The position numbers were made by a program, and so were the translations under genes. The notes under the pieces are model-generated. The model had not been told where the DNA came from. It saw nothing but the letters and a program-made list of their open reading frames with translations, and did not search any database. From assembly GCA_028281945.1 (NCBI GenBank), contig JANQIW010000081.1:1-64000 (forward strand): a stretch of 64,000 bases of DNA, read 5' to 3'. This stretch comes from Prochloraceae cyanobacterium PL24a_bin.78 (GTDB taxonomy: Bacteria > Cyanobacteriota > Cyanobacteriia > Cyanobacteriales > JANQIW01). Shown in pieces: positions 25,870 through 36,310 of this stretch (positions within the stretch are counted from its first letter, which is position 1; every line of letters begins with the position of its first letter).

Positions 25870-28248
25870 TTATGGTTTTAATTTTTCTTCCATTTCTGTT
25901 TTGATTAAATTAAAAGTATCGTCTCCTCTTTTGATTTTTCCATCAGGATTTTTCATTACCTTCTCTTTATTTTGGTTTTGATATTGATAAATTTGCCCTA
26001 CCCATTTTAATTGTTGTTTTTCTCGATTAATTTTTGTATTTTCTCCTCCTTCTGTAACTACACCTGTATAAGCAATTTCCTTCCATTTTTCTTGTTGCCA
26101 ACCAAGTATTTCTTTAAGAGTATTAATAATATTAATAACATTAATACTTTCGTCTTCGTTTTCTGGATTTAATTGATTTTTCATGTCATTAATAATAGTT
26201 TGAAGTGCTTGACTAGTGTCATCAAATTCATATTCTGTTTCAATATAATTTTTATCAGTTAACTTTTTTTCTAATTTTGATTTAAGAGATTTAGTAGTTT
26301 CGCCTTCAATAATGCCATCAACTTTAAGATTTTGATTGTCTTTTTCTATTATTTTTTCATAATTATAAATAGCTTCTATCCATTCTTTTTTGTTATTTTC
26401 TTCGGTATCATCATTAATAATTGCTTTTGAATTGAGGTTAGAATTTTCTAAAATTGTTTTCATTAAATTAATCATCGATGTTTCAATTAGCTGTTGAGGC
26501 ATTCCATATTCTTCTTCTAATTGTGATATGATATTTTTAGTTTCTTCAACATTAGTTTGATATTGAGCTAAAGCCTGTTGTAATTTTTTTGGAGAAATCT
26601 TATCTTTTTCTCTATTTAAAAACCAAATTGTACCAAAAGAACCAATAGCTAAACAAACTAATCCATAGAAAATTAAAAATAATAATAATACTCTATTATC
26701 CCAAGAAAATTTAATAAATGTAATTAAATTGTTCGCTAATTTTTCTGGTAATAAAATTTTTCTTCTGATGATAATTCCATACAGTTTCCCTTGTTCATCT
26801 TGGGGATTAAACCCTGCTTTTCTAAAAAGTTCTTTACTAACATAATTATTAGTAATCTGGGTAAAATAAGCAGCTAATTTATATTGGTTGAGTGCAACAA
26901 ATAAATCAATAAAAGGCTGATAATAATCATTTTTTCTAATAGTAGCTGTAACCTTTCCCGTCTTAATTAATTTCTCCCAGATTTTTTTACTACACAAAAA
27001 AGATTTGTCATCTATTTGAAGTGGATTTTTGTGTTGACCTATTAATTCTAAATCTTGTTCAACATTTTTAATCAACTTTTGTTTAGTATGTTGCCAAGCA
27101 CCATTGGAATTTAATAACCAAACTATGGATTGAGAATCAACTTTTTTAGTTAATAATTTGCTTAAAATAATATCTATTGCTTTTTCTATTTGAATATTGA
27201 ATGTATCTCTCTGGGTTCCAATTTTTTGAACAAAAGATTTTTGAAATTGACTAGATATTTCTAATAATTCTTGAGAGTTTTTTTGATAAAGCCATTGTAA
27301 AAATTCAGGTATAGTTTTAGGAATAACTATTGCTTGAAGAGTTAATAATCTTACAGTTTGTTTAGTATAAATTGGTTTTTTTATTGCGTTTTCTGCGCCT
27401 TCTCCCTCAAAAAGTTTTTGCCAATCTTGAGATGATATTTGTTTATTTTCTAGAGTATTAATTATTTTTTTTACCCCATCTGAAGAGCAACTAGAAGAAT
27501 TAATCAAAGTTTGAATTGCGGATTTAATACCTTGTAAATCAATATTTGGAGACGCTGGTAAAAGTCTTGGTTGAGAGAGTATTTTATGAATTGAAAGCCT
27601 TGCAGAGTCGTTAGCGGGATGAATAATAGTAAAACTCCATGGATTATCTAATGCTTCAACATTGTACGCCCAAGCTACGGGTGTTTCTATCATTCTTGCT
27701 CTAGCTTTTGCCCAATCATTTATGGTTTCAATATTATCATATGCTGAATCTATTTTTGGTAAAATAGGAGAAGGAAGTCTTGATAACCATTGAAGAAGTT
27801 CTGGATTCAATTGTGCACCTATAATTTCCGTTGGATCTGGAAACTGATTATATTGTCCTATCTTTTTTTTATCTAAAGGGTTAAAAACTGGAAAAATACC
27901 TTTCATCCTTTTTTCTCTAAGTAGATATTTCACCATACCCAAAAGACCATTATTCATTTCACATAAAAAGTATCGATATAAAGATATGGGTCTATTTTGT
28001 TCATCTTGCCCTCGAGTAACTAAAGCTATAACAGACCAATTGTCAATTACTCTCCCAATTATTGCTGGGTCTTCACTAGCTTTTCCTTCAGCCACCTTGA
28101 ATAAGTTATTAGCGATCGCCATTTCCACTACTTCAGGTATAGGATCAATAGTACTATTCATATATTCTTGAGTAAAACCAAGAGAGAACCAGCTTCCATC
28201 TGAGTTAATTTCTGCCTTAATTCCAGTACTAAATTCATGAATATCCAT
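25870..28248 (-). CDS. Largest paralog-family protein: N domain, helical middle domain, TM, tandem peptidoglycan-binding-like modules
   Basis: DIHEFSTGIKAEINSDGSWFSLGFTQEYMNSTI; TM VLLLFLIFYGLVCLAIGSFGTIWFL; two C-terminal DG-containing YxYxxxN repeats. Confidence 0.68.
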   Translation of the reverse strand: MDIHEFSTGIKAEINSDGSWFSLGFTQEYMNSTIDPIPEVVEMAIANNLFKVAEGKASEDPAIIGRVIDNWSVIALVTRGQDEQNRPISLYRYFLCEMNNGLLGMVKYLLREKRMKGIFPVFNPLDKKKIGQYNQFPDPTEIIGAQLNPELLQWLSRLPSPILPKIDSAYDNIETINDWAKARARMIETPVAWAYNVEALDNPWSFTIIHPANDSARLSIHKILSQPRLLPASPNIDLQGIKSAIQTLINSSSCSSDGVKKIINTLENKQISSQDWQKLFEGEGAENAIKKPIYTKQTVRLLTLQAIVIPKTIPEFLQWLYQKNSQELLEISSQFQKSFVQKIGTQRDTFNIQIEKAIDIILSKLLTKKVDSQSIVWLLNSNGAWQHTKQKLIKNVEQDLELIGQHKNPLQIDDKSFLCSKKIWEKLIKTGKVTATIRKNDYYQPFIDLFVALNQYKLAAYFTQITNNYVSKELFRKAGFNPQDEQGKLYGIIIRRKILLPEKLANNLITFIKFSWDNRVLLLFLIFYGLVCLAIGSFGTIWFLNREKDKISPKKLQQALAQYQTNVEETKNIISQLEEEYGMPQQLIETSMINLMKTILENSNLNSKAIINDDTEENNKKEWIEAIYNYEKIIEKDNQNLKVDGIIEGETTKSLKSKLEKKLTDKNYIETEYEFDDTSQALQTIINDMKNQLNPENEDESINVINIINTLKEILGWQQEKWKEIAYTGVVTEGGENTKINREKQQLKWVGQIYQYQNQNKEKVMKNPDGKIKRGDDTFNLIKTEMEEKLKP

Positions 28249-28263
28249 TCCAATTAAATCTCC

Positions 28264-29169
28264 TTATTCAAAATCTAATTGCTTATAGCGATTGCCACTA
28301 CAAAGCCAATAAATGGGAGCAACTAATCCAAAAGGTTTCCAAAGCTCCGGTTTTTTGATAATATAACCACCCTGTCGCGATTGCCCTTTATTGATTAATG
28401 TCATATTTCCCTCTGGAAAACGATTATTAAACACTCCAAAAGCCGATGCCATAAAATACTCTACACTACCTCCTCCTGACTTTTGCCAAGAGTCCAATTT
28501 TTCTTTGACTTTTGGGAAACGAGCTTGGATAACTTTCATGGGTTTGTTTCGATTTGTCCATAATTCAGGATGTTCACATTTGGTCAAAACTAAGGCAATT
28601 CGCTTTGGAGAGTCTTCATCTTCTTTGTTTTTTTCTAATAATTGTAGCAATTCTTCTAAACCATTCCTATAATCGACATCTTTACGGTAAGATAAACCAT
28701 CAATTAATAAGAGAAATCCACTAGCTTGTAAACAATCTTTAATATATTCTTTTAATAATGGATCGTTTGCTTTATGAAGTAAATCCCCAAAAAATTCACC
28801 TGCATAATCCTTACTATTAATGGTCAATGCAACTTGAGATATGCCTTTTCTTTCTCTTGGAGAAGGTTTTAGAATAATACGAAAAGTATAATCTTTAATA
28901 AAAGCTATATTTTGTTCTAAAAACGTAGGTTCAAATACATCCCCTTGTTCTAAAATATTTTTAGCTTTAGCAATTAAATCTGAGCCATCCTCATTCATTG
29001 CTGTAATATATTCTACAATCTTATTATCTCTGTTCACATCAGGCCAACGGGCTAAAGCTGCTAAATAAGTAGTTTTTCCCGCCGCACGATCGCCAATAAT
29101 TCGGATAGATGCTTCTAACTCTTTAACTTCTGATTCTTTATTTTTATTTGCAAAAATTTTATTGAACAT
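28264..29169 (-). CDS. P-loop GTPase-like protein (third of trio)
   Basis: IIGDRAAGKTTYLAALARWP; INSKDYAGEFF; LVLTKCEHPELW. Confidence 0.75.
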   Translation of the reverse strand: MFNKIFANKNKESEVKELEASIRIIGDRAAGKTTYLAALARWPDVNRDNKIVEYITAMNEDGSDLIAKAKNILEQGDVFEPTFLEQNIAFIKDYTFRIILKPSPRERKGISQVALTINSKDYAGEFFGDLLHKANDPLLKEYIKDCLQASGFLLLIDGLSYRKDVDYRNGLEELLQLLEKNKEDEDSPKRIALVLTKCEHPELWTNRNKPMKVIQARFPKVKEKLDSWQKSGGGSVEYFMASAFGVFNNRFPEGNMTLINKGQSRQGGYIIKKPELWKPFGLVAPIYWLCSGNRYKQLDFE

Positions 29170-30013
29170 TTGCGCCTATTTTTTTACCTGTAGTTAACCA
29201 ATAAAGAGGAGCGATTGCATTGTATGGTTGCCATTTATTTTTCTCTCTTAATACTGCCATTTCTAAAGATTTAGTACCAGAATTGATACGATTGGGACGG
29301 GGATCATTATCTCCTAAGACTCCAAAGGTTGAGATTGCATAAAAGCACAAATTTTTTTTAGGAATATTTTTCTCTAAAATTGATTTTGTATAAGGTAAAT
29401 GACGTTGAAATATATCTCGGTCAGGTTCTAATCTTCCAGGCCATAATTCCCCTCGTTCACATTTACTCATAGCTACTGCTACTCGAAAATCTTTAGTTCT
29501 TTGTTTTTCGTCCATTAAGTTAATAAATGCTTCCAAACTTTTACCATATTCTCTATCTACTTTTCCCCACCATTTTGTTAGTAAAATTAAACAACCAAGA
29601 TTGTCTGGTAAAAAACAGTCTTGCCAAAATTCTTCATGTTTAGGTCTAATTCCATAATGAAATTCTTGTTGAGATAAATAGTCTGCTAAATCATCAAATA
29701 TTTCTCCTGGATAATCTTTAACTACTAAATTAATTATTTCTGGTTCTTTTTTTAAACGTTGATTAAGTTCTATATAAAAATTAAATACTGGTAAATTTTT
29801 ATGAGTTGGTATTTTAGTTGCCTCTAAAGATTCTCCTTCTGAAATTAAATCTTCTGCCATATTTTGCAGTTTTTTGGTATCTTCATTTACAGGAGTAACA
29901 TTCAATTGTGTTTTTTGTTTGATTTTAGTTTTCAGTTTAGGCCAATAAGCTAATCCTGCTAAAAATGTAGTTTTGCCTGAGCCACGAGGTCCTATAATTA
30001 CAATATTTCCCAT
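29159..30013 (-). CDS. P-loop GTPase-like protein (second of trio)
   Basis: IIGPRGSGKTTFLAGLAYWP; LVVKDYPGEIF; VAMSKCERGELW. Confidence 0.75.
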   Translation of the reverse strand: MGNIVIIGPRGSGKTTFLAGLAYWPKLKTKIKQKTQLNVTPVNEDTKKLQNMAEDLISEGESLEATKIPTHKNLPVFNFYIELNQRLKKEPEIINLVVKDYPGEIFDDLADYLSQQEFHYGIRPKHEEFWQDCFLPDNLGCLILLTKWWGKVDREYGKSLEAFINLMDEKQRTKDFRVAVAMSKCERGELWPGRLEPDRDIFQRHLPYTKSILEKNIPKKNLCFYAISTFGVLGDNDPRPNRINSGTKSLEMAVLREKNKWQPYNAIAPLYWLTTGKKIGANVQ

Positions 30014-30030
30014 TACTGATTTCCTTTATT

Positions 30031-30795
30031 TTATCTTAAATGACCAGCTAAGTAAATCCAAGGTAATTCTAACAAACTTCTATTTTTGATGCTAGTGATA
30101 AAACATTTGACTATTTCTGTCTTATAATGCTCGTTTATGGTCATAATTTGTTGTTCTATAGGGTAAAAATATTTTTGTTTAATATATGAATTTCGCCTAA
30201 ACCAATTTAGCATAGATCCTTCTGGATTGTATTCTAATAAATTTACTTCTGTGTTTAAATCACAAAACAGATCTGCTTTATTTAAACAAATAAGAATATG
30301 TCGTGCTTCATGACAATTAGAACGAAAAAAACTAACCCAACGTTGAAAACGATAACACCATTGTTCTTGAGTAGGAAATTGCATTGCAACCTCTGTTTTA
30401 AGGTCTGGCAGATCTCGATAAGGAGGTAAAATTAGCATAATACCTTCACTCTTAGACAAATTAGCTAAAATTTTTTGCCACTGTTGAGGATTTTCTTTAG
30501 GCCAATATCGCCGCCAAACTTCCCCCGGAGTATCTACCCAATCCACAGGAATAATCTGAGGACCTGAAGGCAATTTGACTTGCACTTCAAACCGTCGAGT
30601 ACTAGAAACATTTACTCTATCAATATCAGTACCTTTAAAATTACCAAGATCATCGCATAAAATCCGTTTGAGATTATCATAGCTTTGTCCAGAAATATGG
30701 ACCCATTTTTTCAAATCAGGATTAATTAATTCTGTCGCTAGAGCAGTCTTTCCAGTAGCTCGATCGCCGATATAAACTACTCCCAACCCCATCAC
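30031..30795 (-). CDS. P-loop GTPase (first of trio)
   Basis: YIGDRATGKTALA Walker A, DWVDTPGEVW switch II, CLNKADLF (NKxD). Confidence 0.8.
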   Translation of the reverse strand: MMGLGVVYIGDRATGKTALATELINPDLKKWVHISGQSYDNLKRILCDDLGNFKGTDIDRVNVSSTRRFEVQVKLPSGPQIIPVDWVDTPGEVWRRYWPKENPQQWQKILANLSKSEGIMLILPPYRDLPDLKTEVAMQFPTQEQWCYRFQRWVSFFRSNCHEARHILICLNKADLFCDLNTEVNLLEYNPEGSMLNWFRRNSYIKQKYFYPIEQQIMTINEHYKTEIVKCFITSIKNRSLLELPWIYLAGHLR

Positions 30796-31008
30796 CTCCT
30801 GTTCTAATTTAAGGGGTCAATTTAGCATTTCTCACTTAAATAGTAACACATTAAAAAAATTTTTGCCCTATGAATCGATATAGATGGATCTATGATAATA
30901 AAAGGTTGAAGTTTAACAAAATTTAGAAAAAATCTAGCATAGATTGACTGATTAAGTTTAACTAAATAAGTGTACACTTAGCTTTGCTAAAAATTGAGAA
31001 AATAGAAG

Positions 31009-31404
31009 ATGGAGTTAGAATATCCCGAAGATTTAAAATATCTTGATACCCATGAATACGTCCGTTTAGATGGGGAAATTGCCACTGTAGGCATTAGTGC
31101 TTTTGCTATCGAGCAACTTGGTGATATTGTTTTTCTTGAATTACCAGAAGATGGCGATGCTCTTGAGGCTGGAGCAACTTTTGGAACAATTGAATCGGTA
31201 AAAGCAGTAGAGGACTTGATTTCTCCAGTTTCTGGCACAGTAATTGCTAGAAATGATGGATTAATTGAATCCCCTGAAACCATTGCAGATGATCCTTATG
31301 GAGAAAGTTGGTTAATCAAATTGAGGGTTGACAATCCTGATGATGAAATTGAAGATGCTTTATCTGCTAGCGAATATCGTAGCCATGTTGAAGGTGATGA
31401 ATAG
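31009..31404 (+). CDS. gcvH: Glycine cleavage system H protein
   Basis: [38 protein letters not shown] lipoyl site. Confidence 0.97.
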   Translation: MELEYPEDLKYLDTHEYVRLDGEIATVGISAFAIEQLGDIVFLELPEDGDALEAGATFGTIESVKAVEDLISPVSGTVIARNDGLIESPETIADDPYGESWLIKLRVDNPDDEIEDALSASEYRSHVEGDE

Positions 31405-31491
31405 AGTTTTTAACTAATATAGAACTAAAATTCTCTAAAAACTTCCCCAATCCTCAAATTATTGATTTTTTTTGTAAACACTGTTGATTTT

Positions 31492-31526
31492 GTAGTTGCG
31501 TCTGAATTCATCTTTTGACGCACTAC
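31492..31526 (+). terminator. Hairpin terminator candidate after gcvH
   Basis: GTAGTTGCGTC / GACGCACTAC stem followed by TACTTTTT. Confidence 0.5.
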
Positions 31527-31747
31527 TACTTTTTGGTGATTTAAGATTAATTTTACCTTGTTAGTTATAGAGTTGAGGTAATTTTTTGATGATACTTTTC
31601 ATTTTGGAAATGGTTAATATTTAATGATTGCAAATTCCGCTTAAATACGCAATCCTTGATTAATCAGGCTTCATTACCTTATATAATAGTAAAATACTTG
31701 AAAAAATAGATTTTTCCAAGATTTAAGAAAATTATCAAATTTATCGG

Positions 31748-34618
31748 ATGCAACAACAAGTAACACCTTTTTCCCAGCGACACATCTCAATTACTCCAGA
31801 ATCAATGGATCTAATGCTCAAATCATTAGGGTTTTCTACTCTAGATGCCCTGATTGAGCAAACTATTCCCAAAAAAATTAAATTGGATGAATCTTTAAAT
31901 TTACCAGTAGCACACAGTGAATATACGGCTCTTGCCAAATTAAAAGAAATTGCTAGTAAAAATCAAGTTTTTCGCTCTTATATAGGAATGGGATACTCTG
32001 ATTGTATAACCCCACCTGTCATACTACGGAATATTTTAGAAAATCCTGGTTGGTATACTTCCTATACTCCTTATCAAGCAGAAATCGCTCAAGGTAGATT
32101 AGAAGCATTACTTAACTTCCAAACAGCTATTATCGATCTAACAGGCTTGGAAATTGCTAACGCTTCTTTATTAGATGAAGGTACGGCAGCGGCTGAAGCA
32201 ATGAGTATGAGTTATGGTATCTCTAAATTATCTACGGATACTTTTTTTGTTGCCGATACTTGTCATCCCCAAACTATTGAAATTGTTAAAACTCGTGCTG
32301 AACATTTAGGAATTAAAATCATTATTGGTGATTATTCAAGTTTTGATTTCCAAGAACCAATTTTTGGGGCATTATTACAATACCCTGCAACTGATGGCAC
32401 TATCTATGATTACCGGGAATTTATCTCTAAGGCACATGAAGCTAAGGCGATGGTTACTGTAGCAGCGGATATTTTGAGTTTGGCAATGCTGACTCCTCCT
32501 GGTGAATTTGGGGCGGATATTGCGGTGGGTAATACTCAACGTTTTGGTGTGCCTTTGGGATATGGTGGGCCTCATGCTGCTTATTTTGCGACGAAGGAAG
32601 CTTATAAACGTCAAATTCCTGGCAGAATTGTTGGGGTTTCTAAGGATGCTAATGGTAATCCTGCTTTGCGTTTGGCATTACAAACCAGAGAACAACATAT
32701 TCGTAGGGAAAAGGCTACTAGTAATATTTGTACGGCTCAAGTGTTACTGGCGGTTATTGCTTCTATGTATGCTGTTTATCATGGGCCGGAAAGAATTAGA
32801 AAGATTGCGGAAGAAATTCATCGCTTAACTGTACTTCTGGCTGAGGGTTTAAAGCGACTTAATTTTACTATTGCTTCAGATGATTTCTTTGATACTATTA
32901 ATATAAAGGTAGATAATCCAAATTTAATTATTAAGGCTGCTCAAGATAAGGGTATTAATTTACGTTTAATTGATGATAAATCTATTGGTATTAGTTTAGA
33001 TGAAACTACATCTGAACAAGATGTTATGAAACTTTGGGATATTTTCGCCCAAAAAGAAGATTTAGGTTTTAGTATCAATGATTTAAATCCTGATTTTTCC
33101 TTTAAAGAGCCTTTTGCTCGTACAAGTAGTTATCTAACTTTACCTGTATTTAATAGTTATCATTCTGAAACCGAACTGTTGCGTTATCTTCACAAGTTAG
33201 AAAGTAAGGATTTATCTTTGACAACTTCTATGATTCCTTTAGGTTCTTGTACTATGAAGTTGAATGCTGCAGCGGAGATGATTCCTGTCACTTGGCGGGA
33301 ATTTGGTAATATTCATCCTTTTGTACCTTTGTCACAAACTGAAGGTTATCAGGTTTTATTCCGACAATTAGAGTCTTGGTTGGCTGAAATTACGGGAATG
33401 TCTGGTATTTCTTTACAGCCAAATGCTGGATCTCAAGGGGAATATACTGGCTTAAAAGTGATTCGCAAGTATCATGAATCTCAGGGAAATGGCCATCGAA
33501 ATATTTGTTTGATTCCAGAATCTGCTCATGGAACTAATCCTGCTAGTGCGGTTATGTGCGGTTTAAAGGTAGTTGCCGTGAAATGTGATGGCGAAGGGAA
33601 TATTGATATTCAGGATTTAAAGGCTAAAGCTGAAAAACACAGTGAGAAGTTGGCGGCTTTAATGGTAACTTATCCTTCTACTCACGGTGTATTTGAGGAA
33701 GAAATCACTGAAATTTGTGAGATAATTCATCAAAATGGTGGACAAGTTTATTTAGATGGTGCCAATCTTAATGCGATGGTAGGCTTATGTCGTCCTGCGG
33801 ATTTTGGGGCAGATGTATGTCACCTGAATTTGCACAAGACTTTCTGTATTCCTCACGGAGGTGGTGGTCCGGGAATGGGTCCTATTGGGGCTAAATCACA
33901 TCTTGTACCATTTTTCCCTGATACTTCTTTAGCTGAAGGGGGAACTAATTATGGAAAAGTTCAAGAGAGTGATTCTGTTGGGGTGATTTCTGCAGCTCCT
34001 TGGGGAAGTGCGAGTATTCTTACTATCTCTTGGATGTATATTGCCATGATGGGTAGTGAGGGTTTGACTCAAGCAACTAAGGTGGCTATTCTTAATGCTA
34101 ATTATATTGCTCACCGTCTTCAATCCTATTATCCTATTTTGTTTAAGGGAAATAATGATTTAGTTGCCCATGAATGTATTATCGATTTACGTCCTTTGAA
34201 GAAAAGAGCGGGAGTTGAGGTGGATGATGTGGCGAAAAGATTGATGGATTTTGGTTTTCATGCGCCAACAATATCTTGGCCTGTGCCGGGCACTATGATG
34301 ATTGAGCCTACGGAGAGTGAGTCTAAGGAGGAATTAGATCGTTTTTGTGATGCCATGATTGCTATTCGTGAAGAAGCTCAAGCTATTGAGGAAGGTAAGG
34401 TGGATGCTAAGGATAATGTTCTGAAAAATGCTCCTCATACGGCGGAGAGTTTGATTTGTGGTGAGTGGAATCATCCTTATTCTAGGGAAGATGCTGCTTA
34501 TCCTGCCCCTTGGTGTAAGGAATTTAAGTTCTGGCCTTCTGTGGGAAGAATTGATAATGCTTATGGTGATCGTTCTTTTGTATGTTCTTGTGCTGGTATG
34601 GATGCTTATATCAAGTAA
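31748..34618 (+). CDS. gcvP: Glycine dehydrogenase (decarboxylating), P protein
   Basis: 956 aa; PLP site [24 protein letters not shown]. Confidence 0.98.
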   Translation: MQQQVTPFSQRHISITPESMDLMLKSLGFSTLDALIEQTIPKKIKLDESLNLPVAHSEYTALAKLKEIASKNQVFRSYIGMGYSDCITPPVILRNILENPGWYTSYTPYQAEIAQGRLEALLNFQTAIIDLTGLEIANASLLDEGTAAAEAMSMSYGISKLSTDTFFVADTCHPQTIEIVKTRAEHLGIKIIIGDYSSFDFQEPIFGALLQYPATDGTIYDYREFISKAHEAKAMVTVAADILSLAMLTPPGEFGADIAVGNTQRFGVPLGYGGPHAAYFATKEAYKRQIPGRIVGVSKDANGNPALRLALQTREQHIRREKATSNICTAQVLLAVIASMYAVYHGPERIRKIAEEIHRLTVLLAEGLKRLNFTIASDDFFDTINIKVDNPNLIIKAAQDKGINLRLIDDKSIGISLDETTSEQDVMKLWDIFAQKEDLGFSINDLNPDFSFKEPFARTSSYLTLPVFNSYHSETELLRYLHKLESKDLSLTTSMIPLGSCTMKLNAAAEMIPVTWREFGNIHPFVPLSQTEGYQVLFRQLESWLAEITGMSGISLQPNAGSQGEYTGLKVIRKYHESQGNGHRNICLIPESAHGTNPASAVMCGLKVVAVKCDGEGNIDIQDLKAKAEKHSEKLAALMVTYPSTHGVFEEEITEICEIIHQNGGQVYLDGANLNAMVGLCRPADFGADVCHLNLHKTFCIPHGGGGPGMGPIGAKSHLVPFFPDTSLAEGGTNYGKVQESDSVGVISAAPWGSASILTISWMYIAMMGSEGLTQATKVAILNANYIAHRLQSYYPILFKGNNDLVAHECIIDLRPLKKRAGVEVDDVAKRLMDFGFHAPTISWPVPGTMMIEPTESESKEELDRFCDAMIAIREEAQAIEEGKVDAKDNVLKNAPHTAESLICGEWNHPYSREDAAYPAPWCKEFKFWPSVGRIDNAYGDRSFVCSCAGMDAYIK

Positions 34619-34888
34619 TAAGTAATCAGTAAGAAGTAATAAGTAATCAGTAAGATTCTCTAGATAATATCCTTTATCTGGTTACACTTTTTCTTTAATT
34701 GCTTATACTTCTTTAATTATCAGTGATTAAATGAACTTGATATTATAACGGATAGTTAGGAAGATGGAATTCGGAAAGTAAGAGAATGTTTGAAATGTCT
34801 TTTTGATATGTTTTTTTAGGAAAAAGGTTGGATTTGAAATATAATTCTGCCTTATTTTTTTTGATTAAATAATCTAGATGGTGATTTA

Positions 34889-35401
34889 CTATTTATTAAA
34901 CCATTCTTCCCCTCCTGCTAAGTCTTTTAAGGTGTGATTGATTTTCATGGGTAAGTCTTTTTTGGAGTATTGATAGGTTAAATTTAGTAATTTTTTTGCT
35001 ATATCTATAATTTCTTGTCGATGGATGGATTTACTAAGTTGTATTGGAGAGATGCTACCATTCAAAACTTCAACGCTGGCAGGGTTTATTGCTACTTCGA
35101 TTTCTTCGGTTAATATTTCCTGCCATTCATTTTCTTTGATATAGTATGAGGTTTTATTATCTTTGAGGTTGAGTTTTTTGATTTGGATAATGGAATAGGA
35201 AATGGAGGCGGCTGAGGAATTTGTTAAATGTTTTTCGATTTGATTTTTAATTAAATGAATTAGTATTTTTACTAAAAATGATTATATATTCCTAAGAATA
35301 GCTTGTTTTCCCATTTCTTCTAATTCATCTATGATGATTAAAGCTTCTTGATAATTTCCTTCTATAATATTTTTTCTTAAATCGATCAATTCTTCTACCA
35401 T
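34889..35401 (-). pseudogene. DUF29-like protein gene with one in-frame TAA (35282-35284)
   Basis: 171 colinear codons: MVEELIDLRKNIIEGNYQEALIIIDELEEMGKQAILRNI*SFLVKILIHLIKNQIEK...GGEEWFNK*. Confidence 0.75.
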
Positions 35402-35422
35402 AATCTTTTCTCTTTATTAGTA

Positions 35423-36036
35423 GTTTCAATCCCTAATAGGTATTAATTAGAATTTAAACGTTTTTTTATTGCAAAATTTAAAGTTGAATTAATCGTTTCA
35501 ATCCCTAATAGGTATTAATTAGAATTTAAACACAAGACGGCAAAAAATATTAATCTAACTGCAAATGGTTTCAATCCCTAATAGGTATTAATTAGAATTT
35601 AAACTCGGGACGATCGCCGACCATAATAATATTCTCCTTTTGTTTCAATCCCTAATAGGTATTAATTAGAATTTAAACTTTTTTGCAGAAAAGCTTTGTT
35701 GGATAAACTAGGGTTTCAATCCCTAATAGGTATTAATTAGAATTTAAACTGGCTGCAAAAGGAATTTAGATATGAAATCACTTTGGTTTCAATCCCTAAT
35801 AGGTATTAATTAGAATTTAAACCTCTACTCGTTTTTCGTCAGTTTTAGATGGATCTGTTTCAATCCCTAATAGGTATTAATTAGAATTTAAACAAGATTA
35901 ATGAAATAAAACCATAAACCATAGCTAGTTTCAATCCCTAATAGGTATTAATTAGAATTTAAACAACAAATATATAGAAGTAAGTAATTCTTCTGATAAG
36001 TTTCAATCCCTAATAGGTATTAATTAGAATTTAAAC
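35423..36036 (+). CRISPR. CRISPR array, 9 identical 37-bp repeats, 8 spacers of 34-37 bp
   Basis: GTTTCAATCCCTAATAGGTATTAATTAGAATTTAAAC at 35423, 35495, 35568, 35642, 35713, 35786, 35857, 35928, 36000. Confidence 0.98.
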
Positions 36037-36045
36037 TGCCGGCAT

Positions 36046-36306
36046 CTAGAAGCCGTAAAATATTTGACTTTCAAGGTACCATTGCGGGACGCTAGTAATA
36101 TTATAGACAATAGGGAGAAGAAATGTCAAGGAAAATCCCTGAAACCCTGATAAAATATAGAGCGGGAGGGTTTGAAAACTCGATCGAACTTGAAACCCAA
36201 TCACCATAAGACATCCAGCCAATAAAGAGAGAGAGGAAAAAATTACACCCCATGGCTCCCGAGAGCCCGAAAAGTAGTATACAAAGAAACTATCAAAAAT
36301 ACACAT
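36046..36306 (-). CDS. Possible small membrane protein
   Basis: 86-aa hydrophobic ORF 4 bp after the upstream protease-TPR stop; weak. Confidence 0.25.
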   Translation of the reverse strand: MCIFDSFFVYYFSGSREPWGVIFSSLSLLAGCLMVIGFQVRSSFQTLPLYILSGFQGFSLTFLLPIVYNITSVPQWYLESQIFYGF

Positions 36307-36310
36307 AAAA

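Noticed and set aside
30800-31747. Glycine riboswitch upstream of gcvH or gcvP
   Set aside because: No recognisable glycine aptamer core; only a terminator-like hairpin after gcvH was supported.
34620-36310. cas genes near the CRISPR array
   Set aside because: Flanking sequence holds only the DUF29-like pseudogene, a small hydrophobic ORF and a protease-TPR gene.
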